DNA of 64,000 nucleotides, from contig JADIIX010000019.1 of assembly GCA_027604505.1 (NCBI GenBank), positions 1 to 64,000 of the forward strand. The letters run 5' to 3'. Below are positions 24,133 to 36,700 of the stretch, piece by piece (the first letter of the stretch is position 1; every line of letters starts with the position of its first letter). The DNA is from Gonapodya sp. JEL0774 (Eukaryota; Monoblepharomycota; Monoblepharidomycetes; Monoblepharidales; Gonapodyaceae). The position numbers were made by a program, and so were the translations under genes. The notes beneath the pieces are model-generated. The model made no database searches and had not been told where the DNA came from. It saw only the letters and a list, made by a program, of their open reading frames with translations.

Positions 24133-24637
24133 ATGTCACCGGTAGTTAATGAAGTCGGTTATGATGTCACGGGAGTTGAAATTAATTTTGCGAATAAGCC
24201 TCTCATCTCCGTTGGCATGCAAACAAGCAGACGACCCACTGCAGTGACTCCTTTTCCGATACAAATCAATCGCGCAATCAGCAGAATCATTGTTTTCTTG
24301 CGCCTTTGCGACGGTAGTAGGAGTTCTTGCATCACACTCTTCGCTTTACCTGCTGTTGTCTGCGATCGTGCGAAGGCTTTCGCAGAGCATTTCATCATTG
24401 TCTGTGATCGTGCGAAGGCTTTCGCAGAGCATTTCATCAGAGTCGAATACATGACCATGGAATAAACCAGCCGTATTAGCAAGGTTTGACAAAGATGGAC
24501 CGTTGCAAGCGGTCGAACTGCGCCAAGCGGGCGAGCTGCGTCAATTGCAAAAGCAAAACGCCCTCTGATGATTGCGAGCAACTATCATCAAACATTCATT
24601 TTGGGAGGAAATTTAATGGATAGGTAGAAAACTCTCA
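24133..24637. other. Divergent intergenic region with tandem repeat
   Basis: This 505-bp gap separates the REEP-like gene (minus) from the proline-rich gene (plus). It contains two copies of a 42-bp unit (see 24361-24444). An open frame crosses the repeat on the minus strand but has no recognisable product. I see no clear core promoter element. Confidence 0.4.
24361..24444. repeat. Two tandem copies of a 42-bp unit with internal inverted repeat
   Basis: Copies at 24361-24402 and 24403-24444 differ at only a few positions. Each holds TGCGAAGGCTTTCGCA, a 6-bp inverted repeat (TGCGAA/TTCGCA) around GGCT that could form a small hairpin or a dyad protein-binding site. The unit length is divisible by three, so a frame crossing it stays open. 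Confidence 0.85.
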
Positions 24638-27322
24638 ATGGTCTCTCCTGTTTATCGGCTGCGTTGGCTGGAACAGGCCTTCAGGGGACCGTTCGGGGTT
24701 TTGTGCTCATGGCTTGCCCGCTGCACGACCAGAGGTGCTCCCAACTCCGCTCTCAACCCTGATCTTCCCATTTGTTTGTCAATGGGTCCTCCCTCTGTCG
24801 CAAAGCGGAAAACACCACAGAGATTGCGAGCATCGACTGTAGCCAAGGCTCAAATCGGTTCTGCTGCTTCATCCGCCCATACCACTGCGTCCACGCCAAT
24901 ATCACGTATATCGGCTCCTGCTGCTCCAGTTTCTAAATCATCGCCACGATCCTCTCCTATTGCAAACCGATTAGGCAACCGAGGTGGTAGTCGCACCACC
25001 AAGCAGACCAAAAATGTGGCAATTGGAGGAGCGCAAGCGACTCCGACATCCAGGGCGCGAGCGAGTGTGGGCGCTGGGTCCACGCGCTCAGCATCCGCAC
25101 CAGAACGACTGGACCTAGCATCGTGGATTGGTCTGCCATCTTTATTCTCTGACGAGAACCACACACATTCTGTTACAAGCCCCCAGCAACCATCAGTCCT
25201 TCCCTGGTACAAGAAGCTCGCAGTTGGTGCATCTGCTTTTGCTTCCGCCGTGAAAAATGTCGTGTCCGGGAAGCACAGATCAGGTGGCTCCGCTAGTGGC
25301 CGGTCTCGCACCCATATGGGGAGGGTAGTAAAACCATCACATCAGGGCGCTCGAAGAGCGGCAACAGCCCGAACTTTTGACATGGATATCTTTTCCGAGG
25401 ACTACACGTCCTCGGCTGGTATGGCTCCACAGGACCGGTCACGTGCTATTCGGGACGGCGCATCTGTTGGAACTTCTGGTACAGAGGCTACTTCCTCAGC
25501 AGGAGCTTCTGGTGATCAGCGATTTGGCTACCGACAAGGAAAAATACGGTTTTTCGGTTCCAGTGGTCGGACTGATTCCATTACCGCTGAGGATGCCGCG
25601 TCACGTAGCCTCCTCCCCAATCCCTCCTCCGCTCCACCCACTTCGCCAAGGAGCATCTATTTCTTCGCAGCTCCTACGAAATCTTTCCCTCGCTTCTCTT
25701 CATCTATGCCTCCTCATTTGACGGAGTTTAATCACTCAGCACTCTCGAACACACTACACGAAGAGACGATGGACCTTGATAGAGATCCTACTTTACCAGC
25801 AGTTTATCCAGTGACTCCTCATCAGCCTAGAATCGGGACAGCTAGGTCTCACGGTGGACTTGGGGTGTGGCAACCCAGAGGGAGGCCCCAAGATGATGAT
25901 ATGGAGGAAGGGGACGAATTTCTGCAGAGAACGGAAGAAGATGAGGATGATATGCAATCTGATGATGATCATGAAATTGAATATTTTGATCGGAATAGCG
26001 AAGCGAATGATCGGGACGATCACCCGTCTTCTGGAACAGCCGATATCCTCGACGCGCTCAACTCAGGTGACATATGCGCCCACGAGATGGAATCCAACAG
26101 TGTACTAGGCGATCGCGAAGAAGAAGCTGATGATGCGAACCAGCTAGGTGTTATCCATGGTGAAGGATTTTCCAATCTCTCCAATCTCGATGGTGACCAG
26201 CTCGCCCTTCTTCGTGGTGAGCTCGCCGCTCTTCGCGAAGAAGTGACACGGTTGAAATCCGAGAAGAGTTCGGGCAGTCTGACTGCCGTGCGTGGCAATG
26301 CAGCTCGCAAGGGAGCTGTGTCTACGGACCAACGGACCGGAACTGCTCCTGATGAATCCTCGGGAGGCGCAATATCATTGATGAAGTCGGCAGCTACCGC
26401 AGCTGCTGGGTTGGCGTGGAGAACTGTCTTTGGGGGAGTGGATCAAAAAAGTGCTTCGAAAGTTGTGTCACGCCAAGCCTATCTGGCCCCCGTCCAATCC
26501 CGTCGGGTCGCCCACCCTCGCCCACCACCGCCAGCACCGCCAGCACCACTAGCACCAGCACCCCCACCACCGCCTCTTCCTTCAATTCATTCGGTGCGAT
26601 TCGCTCCCATCGATCGGGCTCAGTCAACTTACAGTTTCACGTCCCCAACCGGATCTATTGAGGATGTTTCGCCTCCCAAACTCTCATCTCGATCCCAACA
26701 GCCTCAAGTACAACAGCAAAATTCCGCACACCTTCGCCAACGTCATACTCCAGCGTCCACAAGTACCATTGGCGTGCCACCACCACCACCCCCGCCACCT
26801 CCGGTTCTGTTCCGCGCCTCACGCTTACGGACCACTTCGGCGTCACGCGGACCGGGAACTGCTTTGACTGTCGCATCATCTTCGGCTTCATCCGCACCAT
26901 CCAAAAATCCCAATCTGCCCTCTGCCGCCGCAAATAACGGCCCCATTCTAGACCAGATACTCTCCGTGAAACTTCGACCCTCTCAAGAGCGAGGCTCTGC
27001 TGTGGGGTCAAGGAGTGGTCGCTCGCCGGCAAGGCGCGGCAAAGGGGCTTTGCATCACACAGGAGGAAATGTGAGCCCTGAAGGCTTGGATGGTGTCGTT
27101 GCAAAGGCTCTCGAAATAAAGTTCCGTGAGTCTGGAAAGCGTGCTGGTTTTGTGTGGTTGCCGTCACCAAGCGTTTCTCAACAGGTAACGCTCGCACTCC
27201 TGACACCACTGACGGTTCCTTGAAAAGGCGCACTAGTCCCCGTACTTCAGCTAGCACCAAAGGTCGAAGGATTTCAGCTGGCCCTGGAGGCTGGGTTGAA
27301 GAGGAGAGCGAGTGGTTGGTAG
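24638..27322 (+). CDS. Proline-rich coiled-coil protein, resembling mitochondrial fission regulators
   Basis: A long exon from ATG 24638 runs to CAACAG/GTAACG near 27184, then splices in frame to a short last exon (LAPKVEGFQLALEAGLKRR) ending in TAG at 27320-27322. The product is about 870 aa. The N-terminal half is Ser/Ala-rich and low complexity. An acidic stretch (residues about 420-480) is followed by a short coiled coil (LALLRGELAALREEVTRLK), then two proline blocks including a run of nine prolines. The C-terminal part has ILDQILSVKLRPSQER and VVAKALEIKFRESGKR. The order coiled coil, polyproline, VKLR-type block and ALxxKF-type block resembles the MTFR family of animals. Similarity is short, so this is an inference; a formin-regulator-like or unrelated proline-rich protein is possible. 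A second in-frame ATG lies at 24782. Confidence 0.6.
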
Positions 27323-27737
27323 TCCTATGACATCACATACATGATGTCTACTGACTTTGCCCGTGATAATTATCTTGGCCGTGGCCAGTGAAAAGAATAT
27401 TCGGAACAAGATCACGTTTGCATTTGCATGTGTGAAATCATCAAAGATTTCGTTAGTTCAGAGTTCATGTACCGTCTTCGTTCTCTACTCTCCAAAACTT
27501 CACAAATCAAATTTCGACTCGGCGCATTTTGTATCTCACTTACCGATAAATCACTACAACGTATTATACTTGCGTCGGATTCAATATTACTACGGTGTCA
27601 GGAAGCACCGGACTTTTCAACCAGTACTAGTGCCGGGTGGGCCGATTTCAGGTATGTACACGAATGAGAATGATTATCTTTACACATGAATGAAATGTGT
27701 TTACAATAGTATTGAATACGAGGAGTGATTCTCAACG
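27323..27737. other. Convergent intergenic region
   Basis: These 415 bp lie between the stop of the proline-rich gene (plus) and the stop of the copper ATPase gene (minus). Both 3' ends terminate here. The open frames across it overlap and have no recognisable content. Confidence 0.4.
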
Positions 27738-30700
27738 TCATATAAATGCACCCTCTTCACCTTCTCCATCAGACTCGACATCCACATCTTCTAAAAGTTG
27801 ATAATTGGTGGCAGGCGCTCCAATTCTGGACATCTGAGCAAAAAAGTTATTCCCTCTCAACCCCATCTCCAATTCACCGTGGGACTGTGCACCCTGTCTT
27901 GTTACTGGCCAAATTGCTCGCCACATCCGTGTCAGAATAGGAGGTAAGAAACTCTCCGAATCAGCAGATGCTGACATGTGCGCCTCAATGTCCTGTGCCA
28001 ACGGAGTGTACTTGCTGCTGTTACTGAACACCGGAACCCCTAATCGTTGCCTTTCAAGCCATCCAGCGCCATGATCTCCCGGGCGGCGATACGCCTTAAG
28101 CATAAGTGAACTCACAACGACACTAACGGAGCTCGCAGCCATCGCAGCCCCTGCAGCCATTGGCGGCATAATGAACCCAATCGGCACCAAGCACCCCATT
28201 GCTAGAGGGATAGTGACGCCATTATAGAGGGTGGAAAATATGAAATTCAGCTGAATACGACGAAAAATTGTCTGCGACAAATCGATCGCAGTAACCACAT
28301 CGGACAGATCATCTCGAATGAGCACCACCTGAGCAGCCTCAATGGCGACATCTGTACCAGCACCAACAGCTATTCCCAGATCAGCACGCGAAATTGCCAC
28401 AGAATCATTTATACCGTCGCCGATAAAGGCAACGTATCGCCGGTTTCCAGTCGCACTGGCACTCTGCAACTTTGTCACAATGACCTCTTTGTCCTGCGGG
28501 GTTGCGGACGCGTGCACTTCCTCCGGAAATAGGCCGACTGTCTCGGCAACGGCGAGTGCAGTAGCTCGGGCATCACCAGTGACCATAGCAACCCGCATAC
28601 CCATCCTACGCAGCTGAGAGATGGTGGTACGAGCTTCGGATTTTGGTTGGTCGGAGACAGCGACCAGACCCGTGAATTGTGAGTCGATTGCAATCAAAGA
28701 AACCGTTCGAGCACGGCGAGAATGTTGAAGGACAACTGATGCCAGACCGGGAGGGAGTGGGACACGTTCAGCTTCCAGAAACGTGGTGTTGCCTATAAGT
28801 ATGCGATGCCTGGGGAGTGATGCGACATCCCGAAGCCGAATTACTGCCCTGATACCCTTTCCTGCCTCGGCAACAAAATCTTCTACCTCCGCCTTCATAT
28901 TTCTTTCAATTTCTGCCAGACATTTTGCACGCTCCGCTTCGTCAATGGACACTTCACCAGAACTCAAATATAATTCTTCGAGGGCCTTGTGCGTTATCGC
29001 CTTTCCCATAGGGTGCTCGCTCCGAGATTCTGCAGCCCACAAGCATTGCCAAAAGACAGCGCGGTCGAACGTCTGAGCCTCTGGTTTGGATCCCAGAACA
29101 AGATCGTCTCGACCGACTATCAGTGTATCACAGACCTCCATCTTGCCCTTTGTCAGCCTAAACACGCGGATTCATCAGTTGCACTCAAAGAATGTTCCGC
29201 GCAACGAAACCCTCTGCTCACGTTCCAGTCTTGTCGAACACGACTGTATCAATTTTACTTGCAGCCTCCAATGACGCTCCTCCCTTAATGAGGATTCCCA
29301 TCTGCGCTCCTACGCCTGTCCCAACCATAACAGCAGTCGGAACAGCGAGTCCCAAAGCGCAAGGGCAAGCAATGACAACGGTCGATATCCCCAGCTTCAG
29401 ACACAGCGTGAAAATAGTATCTTGATCCGAAAAAAGGGAGTGGAGATGTGGAGCAGCAGCAAACAATACCTATGTCCATCGAGTGAGAGCACTGAAAACC
29501 AACAGCAAAGCAACGAATGCGTACAAACCATCCACAAAAAGAAGGTTGCGGCACCCAATCCTAACACAACAGGTACAAAAATACCAGCAACTCTGTCAGC
29601 CAGGTCCTGCACAGGTGCTCTCGCCATTTGGGCCTCCTCCACCAGTCTTACGATCTGGGCAAGCATTGCATCTCCGCCCACACGCATCACACGAATATCA
29701 AGGGATCCCGCACCATTGACGGTGCCCCCAATTATGGGAGATCCCACGAGCTTTCGAACCGGCACAGGTTCCCCCGAGATCATCGACTCATCGACGTATG
29801 AGGATCCCTCCACAACAAAACCATCTGCAGGAAACTTTTCACCAGGTTTAACTCTGACGAGGTCATTCTTCTGAACCAAGGTTGCCGAAACGAATCTCTC
29901 TCCAGTCACGTGACCTTGTTCATCGAGCAGCAGCAGGGTTGCCGTCGATGGTGATAACTCCAACAAAGCCGCAAGAGCGGTCGAAGTACGACCTTTAGCC
30001 AAATTCTCTAAATAGCGACCAAGGCTGACAAATGTGATCAGCATCGCCGGTGTTTCAAAATAGGTGGTGGGTTTCGAAGTCGAGTGAGACAAGCTGAACG
30101 CAGCAAGGGTGAGCATGTAGGTGGAGAAAGAGTAGGCGGCGCTAAAATCGAGAAGTTCAAGTACTGCCGAATTGCGTTGTTTGATCCAATTCCATGAACT
30201 CACGTAGTGCCGACCACCACCAGGACGTCCATTGTCGCACCTTTGCCTAATGATTTCCAAGCCCTCACAAAGAAACTTCTACCCACACCAAACAGAACTA
30301 TTGAAGACAGGACAAATTGGGTGAAGTCTCCGACCGTCGCATCTCCAACAGCACTTGTCCGAATCACGTCCCTCAGCACCGAAGGACCCCACATGGGAAT
30401 CACCATCGAAAGAGCCATAAGCACGGCGGACAGAGCAGCTGACCAGGCAAAAGTTCCCCACCAATTCGCAATCTCACGTGAGCGAGATAGCGACTCGACC
30501 TGGGAATCCCGAAAGTCCTTGCGCGTGGGTGTAGCTCCGTCCCCACATTGCAACACATGAAAGCCGGCGGCTTCGATAGCCTCGGAAATGTCTCGCACAC
30601 CCGCTGCCTTGTTGTCAGGAAGAACAACCACCCGGGCAGATTTGGCGTTGATAGACACATGGCACTCTTTGACACCCTGCAACCGTTTGACTGCCTCTTC

Positions 30701-31881
30701 TACAGATGATGTGCACGAAGGGTTCACGAGGTCGGAAATTTCGAAAGTGTATACACGAGGTGTTTGGTCGCGATTAGGTAAGCGTTGTGAGGAGGATACT
30801 TCGCTGGATGTGGCTCCGGTGGCCAGGATGATGGAGGCATCGAAACCGAGAGACCTTACGAGGGAAACCAGGTCGGTTGGTGTCACGAAAGATGGGTCAT
30901 AATCTATTTGCGCCTGCACAGATCGGGATAGTGTTCTCAGCAGCTACTTGCCGTATTAACACGTCACAAACTCACTCGCTCCGCAAGGAGTGCCACTTTT
31001 GCGTCGCTTACACCTTCACGACTTTTGAGGCCCTTCGTAACTGCCCCCACACAAGAGGCACACGTCATTCCTTGAATGGAAAGCACACAATTCGCGGACC
31101 GCGTTGTTGATGGGATTATCGGAGGATCAGCCAAAGATATCGAAATAGCTTCGGCATCGAAACCCGCACACTCGATCAAATCAATCAGTTGTGCGGGTGT
31201 AATGATGGAGGGGTTGTAAGTAACTTGGGCCTGATCGACAGCCACAGAAGTGAGAATCGAGGGGGCAAAGGTTCCAAATCATACGAAACAACACAAACTC
31301 ACCTTCTCAGTCAACAACGCCACGCTCACTTCTCCTACACCATTACCATCCTTCAATGCTTTCGCCACCGACGATACACAAGAACCGCAGGTCATTCCAC
31401 CAACACGGAGCACACAAGAGGCGGAAGGCGTGGAGGAGGTAGATGAGCCAGAAGCGGATGTCCCAGGAGGGGTCTGAGAGGATAGCGATGCCGGCGCGGG
31501 AATAGCCGGAGGAAATGAGGTCGCTGTGTTCAACATTTCACCAGTGCTGGACTCCAGTGAATCCTTTGATGTGGGAAGCCCGCTTTCTACAGTAGTTAGT
31601 TCGTCACTCGTGGCCGTTACATCGAAGCCAGCGTCCTCCACTGCTGCAACAATGTCGGCGAGAGCAAGGACCATTTGGTCATTGTTCGATCTCAAGAAGA
31701 CAACCTCCCCATCTCCCGAGGAGTGATCCACCTCGACAGAAGGAATAACGGATAAATCGGACACTGCGGCTAAGTCAGAGCGGGAAGCAGCAAGCTCCTT
31801 CAAAGCGCTCTTGATGGAGCTTGAACAGGAGCTACAGGTCATCCCTTTGATTTCCAAACGAGCATGAACGTAGACAGCCAT
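27738..31881 (-). CDS. CCC2: Copper-transporting P1B-type ATPase (CCC2/ATP7-like)
   Basis: The enzyme pumps Cu(I) into the late secretory pathway, using ATP, to load cuproenzymes. From the N-terminus it has HMA domains with GMTCSSC, GMTCGSC and GMTCASC, then a fourth HMA-like domain lacking CxxC ([15 protein letters not shown]). Checked exons are 31303-31881, 30976-31230, and one starting at 30912. Further on are the actuator motif SGEPVPV, the ion-binding CPC in [16 protein letters not shown], the phosphorylation site DKTGT, the SEHPMGKAI nucleotide-binding motif, and [21 protein letters not shown] cytosolic tail of about 100 residues ends in an acidic run ([14 protein letters not shown]). 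Introns 1 and 2 fall at the same position and phase in successive HMA repeats. Neighbours do not suggest a copper regulon. Confidence 0.92.
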
Positions 31882-32662
31882 TTCCCAGGCGTAGGGGAGT
31901 TAGGGTGACTCGAGGGCGATTGCTGGCTGGTGTGTAGCAGGAAAATGGGCGGGAAAGGTAATTGGAGGAAACGTTGATACGAACTGGCAGGCTGCCCTCA
32001 CGCCGCTGAGGCATTCACTCCTGCGGTGGAAACCCGGCTCAAACCAATTTTGTTCAAAGCCTTCACAGATCGTTCAGGAGACAGTAAGATTTTGCATTTT
32101 CGTGTAGTGTAAATGTACAGGGCCAAGAGACATGCATGGTTTTATTGGAGATCCACCGTATCTGGAGACATGAGACTCCCAGTGGACTGGTTACAACACA
32201 TCGTCATCCTACGCAATACCCCACCACCACTTCGAATGGGGTGAGGGCATCTTGGGGACTACGTATATTATTTGGCTCAGAATGAGCACTTCCCCATAGG
32301 CCATTCTGCGGATCAAAAGGTTTGGCGGGCCTCTAATTGAGGTTTTCGTTCTCGTCATCATTGTCTAGCCACTGAGACTATCGAATAATATGGCAATATG
32401 AATTGTCACATAAGCATCTTTCAAACGCCCATGTCAGGAGATGAGGGTTTGCTCCAAAAGGTTCAGTGGCCACTCCCAACGACTTCGGCTCCCCTCTGAA
32501 AGTTCGAGCATCGATTTGAGGCAATTTCGCATCTAATTACATGGGCTTTTAGGACCTTAAGTCCTTGTTCTTGAGCAACGATGGTCGCCTTCGCACAATT
32601 TAGTACTGACACGTAGTTTGGAACACAACCAGCACAATCCGCAACACACTCTTGACAGACTA
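31882..32662. other. Region upstream of the copper ATPase, no gene seen
   Basis: About 780 bp upstream of the CCC2 start (minus) and before the Helitron-like relic (plus). It must hold the CCC2 promoter. A cysteine-rich minus-strand open frame (32801-32463) overlaps the relic and matches nothing I know. No other structure was found. Confidence 0.4.
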
Positions 32663-33580
32663 ATGGGTCGCAAGCGGAAACGACATCTGGCGACAGCGAG
32701 ACCACCGAGCAAAACGAACAATCGGACGCAACAGCATCCGGAAGAGCGCACTCTCTCGTCACAGGATTTGGAAGAGCGCATCCTGTCGTCCCCATCACCA
32801 CCTCACAGATTGGATGGCGCCACGAGGGGAAGTGACACGGCTGGAATTATCAGAGATGGTAACGTTTACAGTGAGTACCTTGTGCCCGCGATTGTCAGTG
32901 GATACGTTCATTCTGAAGTTTGTTCACTGCTGGAGTCCTCCGAACATCACGTCTGAACGTCAGCGATCGCACTTGAATGAATTCAATTCTATTATTCGTG
33001 ATATGACGAAATCAAAAGGAGCACGCCGTGTGTGTGGACAACTCTTTGCTCAAAGCGGTATTGATAAAGAGATTGAAGTTGCTATTGATAACATGTTCGT
33101 AGGCTCTCTCTCCATGAATCACACCAATTGAAGCGTTCAGCAAATCCTGGAGCTACGAAGATCATCCCGGCTGCTGCAGATTTGAATGGATGGGTACTTG
33201 ACATGCACGACTTTGTCCCTGGGACGCTTACCAGTTTGATGCCTTCAAAAGACTCTGTACACATGCAAGGTCGTGGAAAACAGAAACAGAATGAAATCAC
33301 TTCTGGAAGTGCTATGTACAAATGGTTTCTCTGGACTTGCTCTGGTTGTTGCAACGACATTGTACAAAATGAACTTCGTCCTAGGTATTCTGTAGCAAAT
33401 GGACTGGTCTGGGGAGTATCTGAAGTGATTGAATATAAACGACTACCAATCTTGACTACAGCAGAGGAAATTGTTATTGCTCGAAACAGATCTTGCTTTG
33501 TTTCCTCTCATTCTGTACAATACATTTTATCTTTCACGTTTTTACCCGTCACTGCAGACACTGATCATTTACCATTCTGA
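32663..33580 (+). pseudogene. Relic resembling a Helitron-associated DUF6570 region
   Basis: Two plus-strand open stretches, 32663-33131 and 33128-33580, are broken by frame changes. The second contains a Cys motif (WTCSGCCNDIV) followed by LRPRYSVANGLVWGV and LPILTTAEEIVIARNRS. This matches the pattern of the DUF6570 segment found just before the Helitron helicase-like domain: Cys pairs, then a PRxxxANGLxxG block, then an LTxAEExxIAR block. No Rep HUH motif, helicase or terminal hairpin was seen, so this would be a fragment. The first stretch (SERQRSHLNEFNSIIRDM) may be host sequence or the preceding part of the element. It lies between CCC2 and SNT2. Confidence 0.45.
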
Positions 33581-33733
33581 GCAAAATATCCTCTCCGTGC
33601 TACCGCTGCGAATGGCACTGGCGGGCACGACTTAGGGTGCGTATAATGTAAATTGTTTTGTCCCATAGGTGGGGGGTACGGGTGGTGGGGATGGGCGTGC
33701 CGTGTGTGGAATGGACAAAGAATCCAAACTCGG

Positions 33734-36700
33734 ATGGTTCGAACAGGCGAAGCATCTGAAACACGGACGTCTGCTACCAAAGCAGATTTGATCAGCCCTT
33801 TGGACTCACTGACCCACGTTAAGCTTCGAAATGGGGAAGTCTATCATCTGGGAGGTGTGTGAATAAATTTCAGCTGCAACCATTCCTGGAAGGATCGGCC
33901 CGTTCTACGAATGCTGGCGGGTGACCAGTATGGAGTGTGAAGGTTCTACTTCCATGTTTTACAACCCCTGTGGGTGGGTGGGATGCTCTCTCATGACGAC
34001 AAAGATAGTGGAATCGATCCACTTTCCTTGGCCTGAATCAATCTCAACAAATTGGATTATTTAGCAATTTGGCACTGTCTCTAATCATATCTTGGTTGCA
34101 TGTGCACCAGACACGGTCTACCTCACTCCAGACTTCGCTGGTGAACCTTTCGGGGTTGCCCGGCTTCTCAAATTTGCCCTAGACAAGGCATCCAATGAAT
34201 ACGTCTGCCTCGCCGGCCATTTCTATCGCCCCAAAGATGTGCATGTTAGGCATGGCCGTGGGGACCAGCGTCTTCTCGTTGCCTCTATGCACTCGGAGGT
34301 GTTTGGGGTGGAGGCCATCAAAGGCAAATGCACTGTATCACACAAAGCACAAGTCGGGTCGACTGAGGCGGAGCTGGATGCGTACAGGAAGAAGGAAGAT
34401 TGCTTTTATTACGATCAGTTTTATGATCGATTCACCCAGCGATTCTACGACGTGGTGCCAGTTGAAATGGCAAAAGCGCTACCAAAAGAAGTGTTGGCGC
34501 GTATGTCGAATTATGATGTGCGTATGTTCGCCAAAGTGGCATGGGTCTGCCGTTTCTTTCTGCCATGATTTTAATCCAACTCTTCGCACACTCTGGCGGG
34601 TATATGTTGCCACGTTAGTACATCCTCGTAGAGAATGGAAAATCTGCGGATTGTACGTTGTCTCATGTTTCCAGTTTTTGACAGTTTTTCATAAGCTCAT
34701 CCTCATCCTCAGTCACAAATCCTCACACCTGTGCAACCTGCCATACGCCCGCTCATCTCTCTGAGTCTATGCTCTGCATGACGTGTAGTTGCGTTTATCA
34801 TATGAGATGTTTGGACCCACCTCTTACCAGGAAGCCAGGTAAAGGGTTCGCATGGAGTTGCGTCGACTGCCTTCGTCGGAAGTCTGCCGGGATGGAAGTG
34901 CCAGAGGGAGTTAAGGGGAAGGGCAAGGAGTCGGAGAAGGACAGTGTGGATGCCGGCACGAGCCGAAGCTCTGCGGGTGAGCGTTCCACGATAAATACTT
35001 TTAATTTGGTTCCAAACCTGTAGGTTTTCTGACGCAGGTACTCCCAGCTCAGGAGGAAGCTTTGGCCGGGAACTGTCCGGAACAATACGGAAGCCACTTT
35101 GGCCGTATCGGTACTTTGGAGAGTATAATAATTATAAAGCAGTTCTCGAAGGTTGATATTCAGCCAAAAGATCTTTCGCTCGATGCTCTCGATTCTAACT
35201 CATGGTTCCCCATTAGAACTCGCTGACGACGATACGCCTATATATCCTAAGGCGTCTTCGCGTATTGGCAAGCGTTTTCAGGCAGACATTCCTGAGTTTT
35301 CGCCCAAACCCAAGAAAGTCGCATCTGTTGTACCACCCACCGTTTTAGGCGTGCTTGATAGCTTGATCGACTCCGCACCAGTGTTTTCACATCACCGAGC
35401 GAATGACGGAGAGGAGGGGGATATCAAAGGCGGAATGGAGAGGACGGACATTTTGTTATCTGAATCCGCCACTGCTGCCCAATTATCTACTTTGAATCCG
35501 AATCTGACTGAGCGAAGTGAAGGTATGACTTCAAATGGGGGACATGCACACGGTTTGATGAGCGACCCGATGCAAGGATTGGAAGGTGCAGGGGCTGGCA
35601 AGTCTCGCAAGCATGTCTCATTGTTCAAAAAAAAGTCAAGGGAAGTTGGAAAAGTGAAGTTTGATAAAGATCTTGAAGTCAAGATGGTCGGTTTAGAAAG
35701 AGCAATGGAGGACGAGCGGTACTTCTCACTGCCAGAACAGATGGATGGACGATTGTGTGAGTGCAATGATACTGCTGTTCCTGTTCATATCATGCACCAT
35801 TTGTAGCACCTGAACCCACTCAGGCGATGAGTATCTTTCTTCAAGCATTTCTCACCACTCACAGCTTCGCCACGAATCCGAAGTTCTCGACCGCGCTCTC
35901 GAAGAACTTCATAATGACAACTATGACGTGTCCTCTGCGCTTGCCCGCATTTTATCGATGACCGCCGAAGACTTCAGTATACGGGAATGGTCGCTTGAAG
36001 AGGAGAAGACTTTTGAGACAGGGGTTATCAAGTGGGGCCACGACCTGCATATGGTGAGGAAGGACATGGGGAAGTTCCGAAGCAAAACAAGAGGCGATAT
36101 TGTGAGGTTCTTCTATCGATGGAAGAAAACAAGAAGGTCCGGCTTGAATACCAGCTGCAGTTATTACCGAGAACTCACAGAGACGGTTTCCAATTCACAG
36201 ATATGTGCCTGTCTACTCTCAGTTTTGCAAAAAGTACCGCCCAGGGTGATTTCCAGTCAAAATTATCCAAGGCCATCTGCAAAGATCGTAACCATGCTTT
36301 TCAACTTACAGGAAGAAGTTCAAGTCTCTGAATGTGGAGAGCTCTCTCTCTGTGGAGAGGGATGGAGATGATTCGAACTCTGACTCTGAAGGAGGAACTG
36401 TTCGCGGCAAGGAATGTCAAAATTGTTGGTCGCACAAAGGCCCGTGGAAGAAGCGGTTATCTTCTGGGGGAAGGAACGAAATCCTTTGTTCTGATTGCTT
36501 TACGTGGTATCTCAAATATGGTGGAAATAGGATGGTCGACAAAAGGGCGAACCGGGAAGATGGTTAGTTCCGTCATCTTCTCGAGAATTTAGAGAATGTC
36601 GAACGAACTCGGTCTCACCATTGGTTGTAGGAAAGGGAGGGAGAGGAAAGCTACCTCAACGACGCCAACAACTCAAAAAAGTGAGTAATCCGCCCTTTGT

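Noticed and set aside
24159-24581. Minus-strand 140-codon frame containing a repeated peptide
   Set aside because: The peptide repeat is just the 42-bp DNA repeat translated; no other sign of a gene.
27357-27689. Plus-strand 110-codon frame between the proline-rich gene and CCC2
   Set aside because: No recognisable domain and it sits in the shared 3' region of two convergent genes.
32463-32801. Cysteine-rich minus-strand frame resembling a small secreted protein
   Set aside because: No signal peptide at an ATG, and it is antisense to the Helitron-like stretch, which has better family support.
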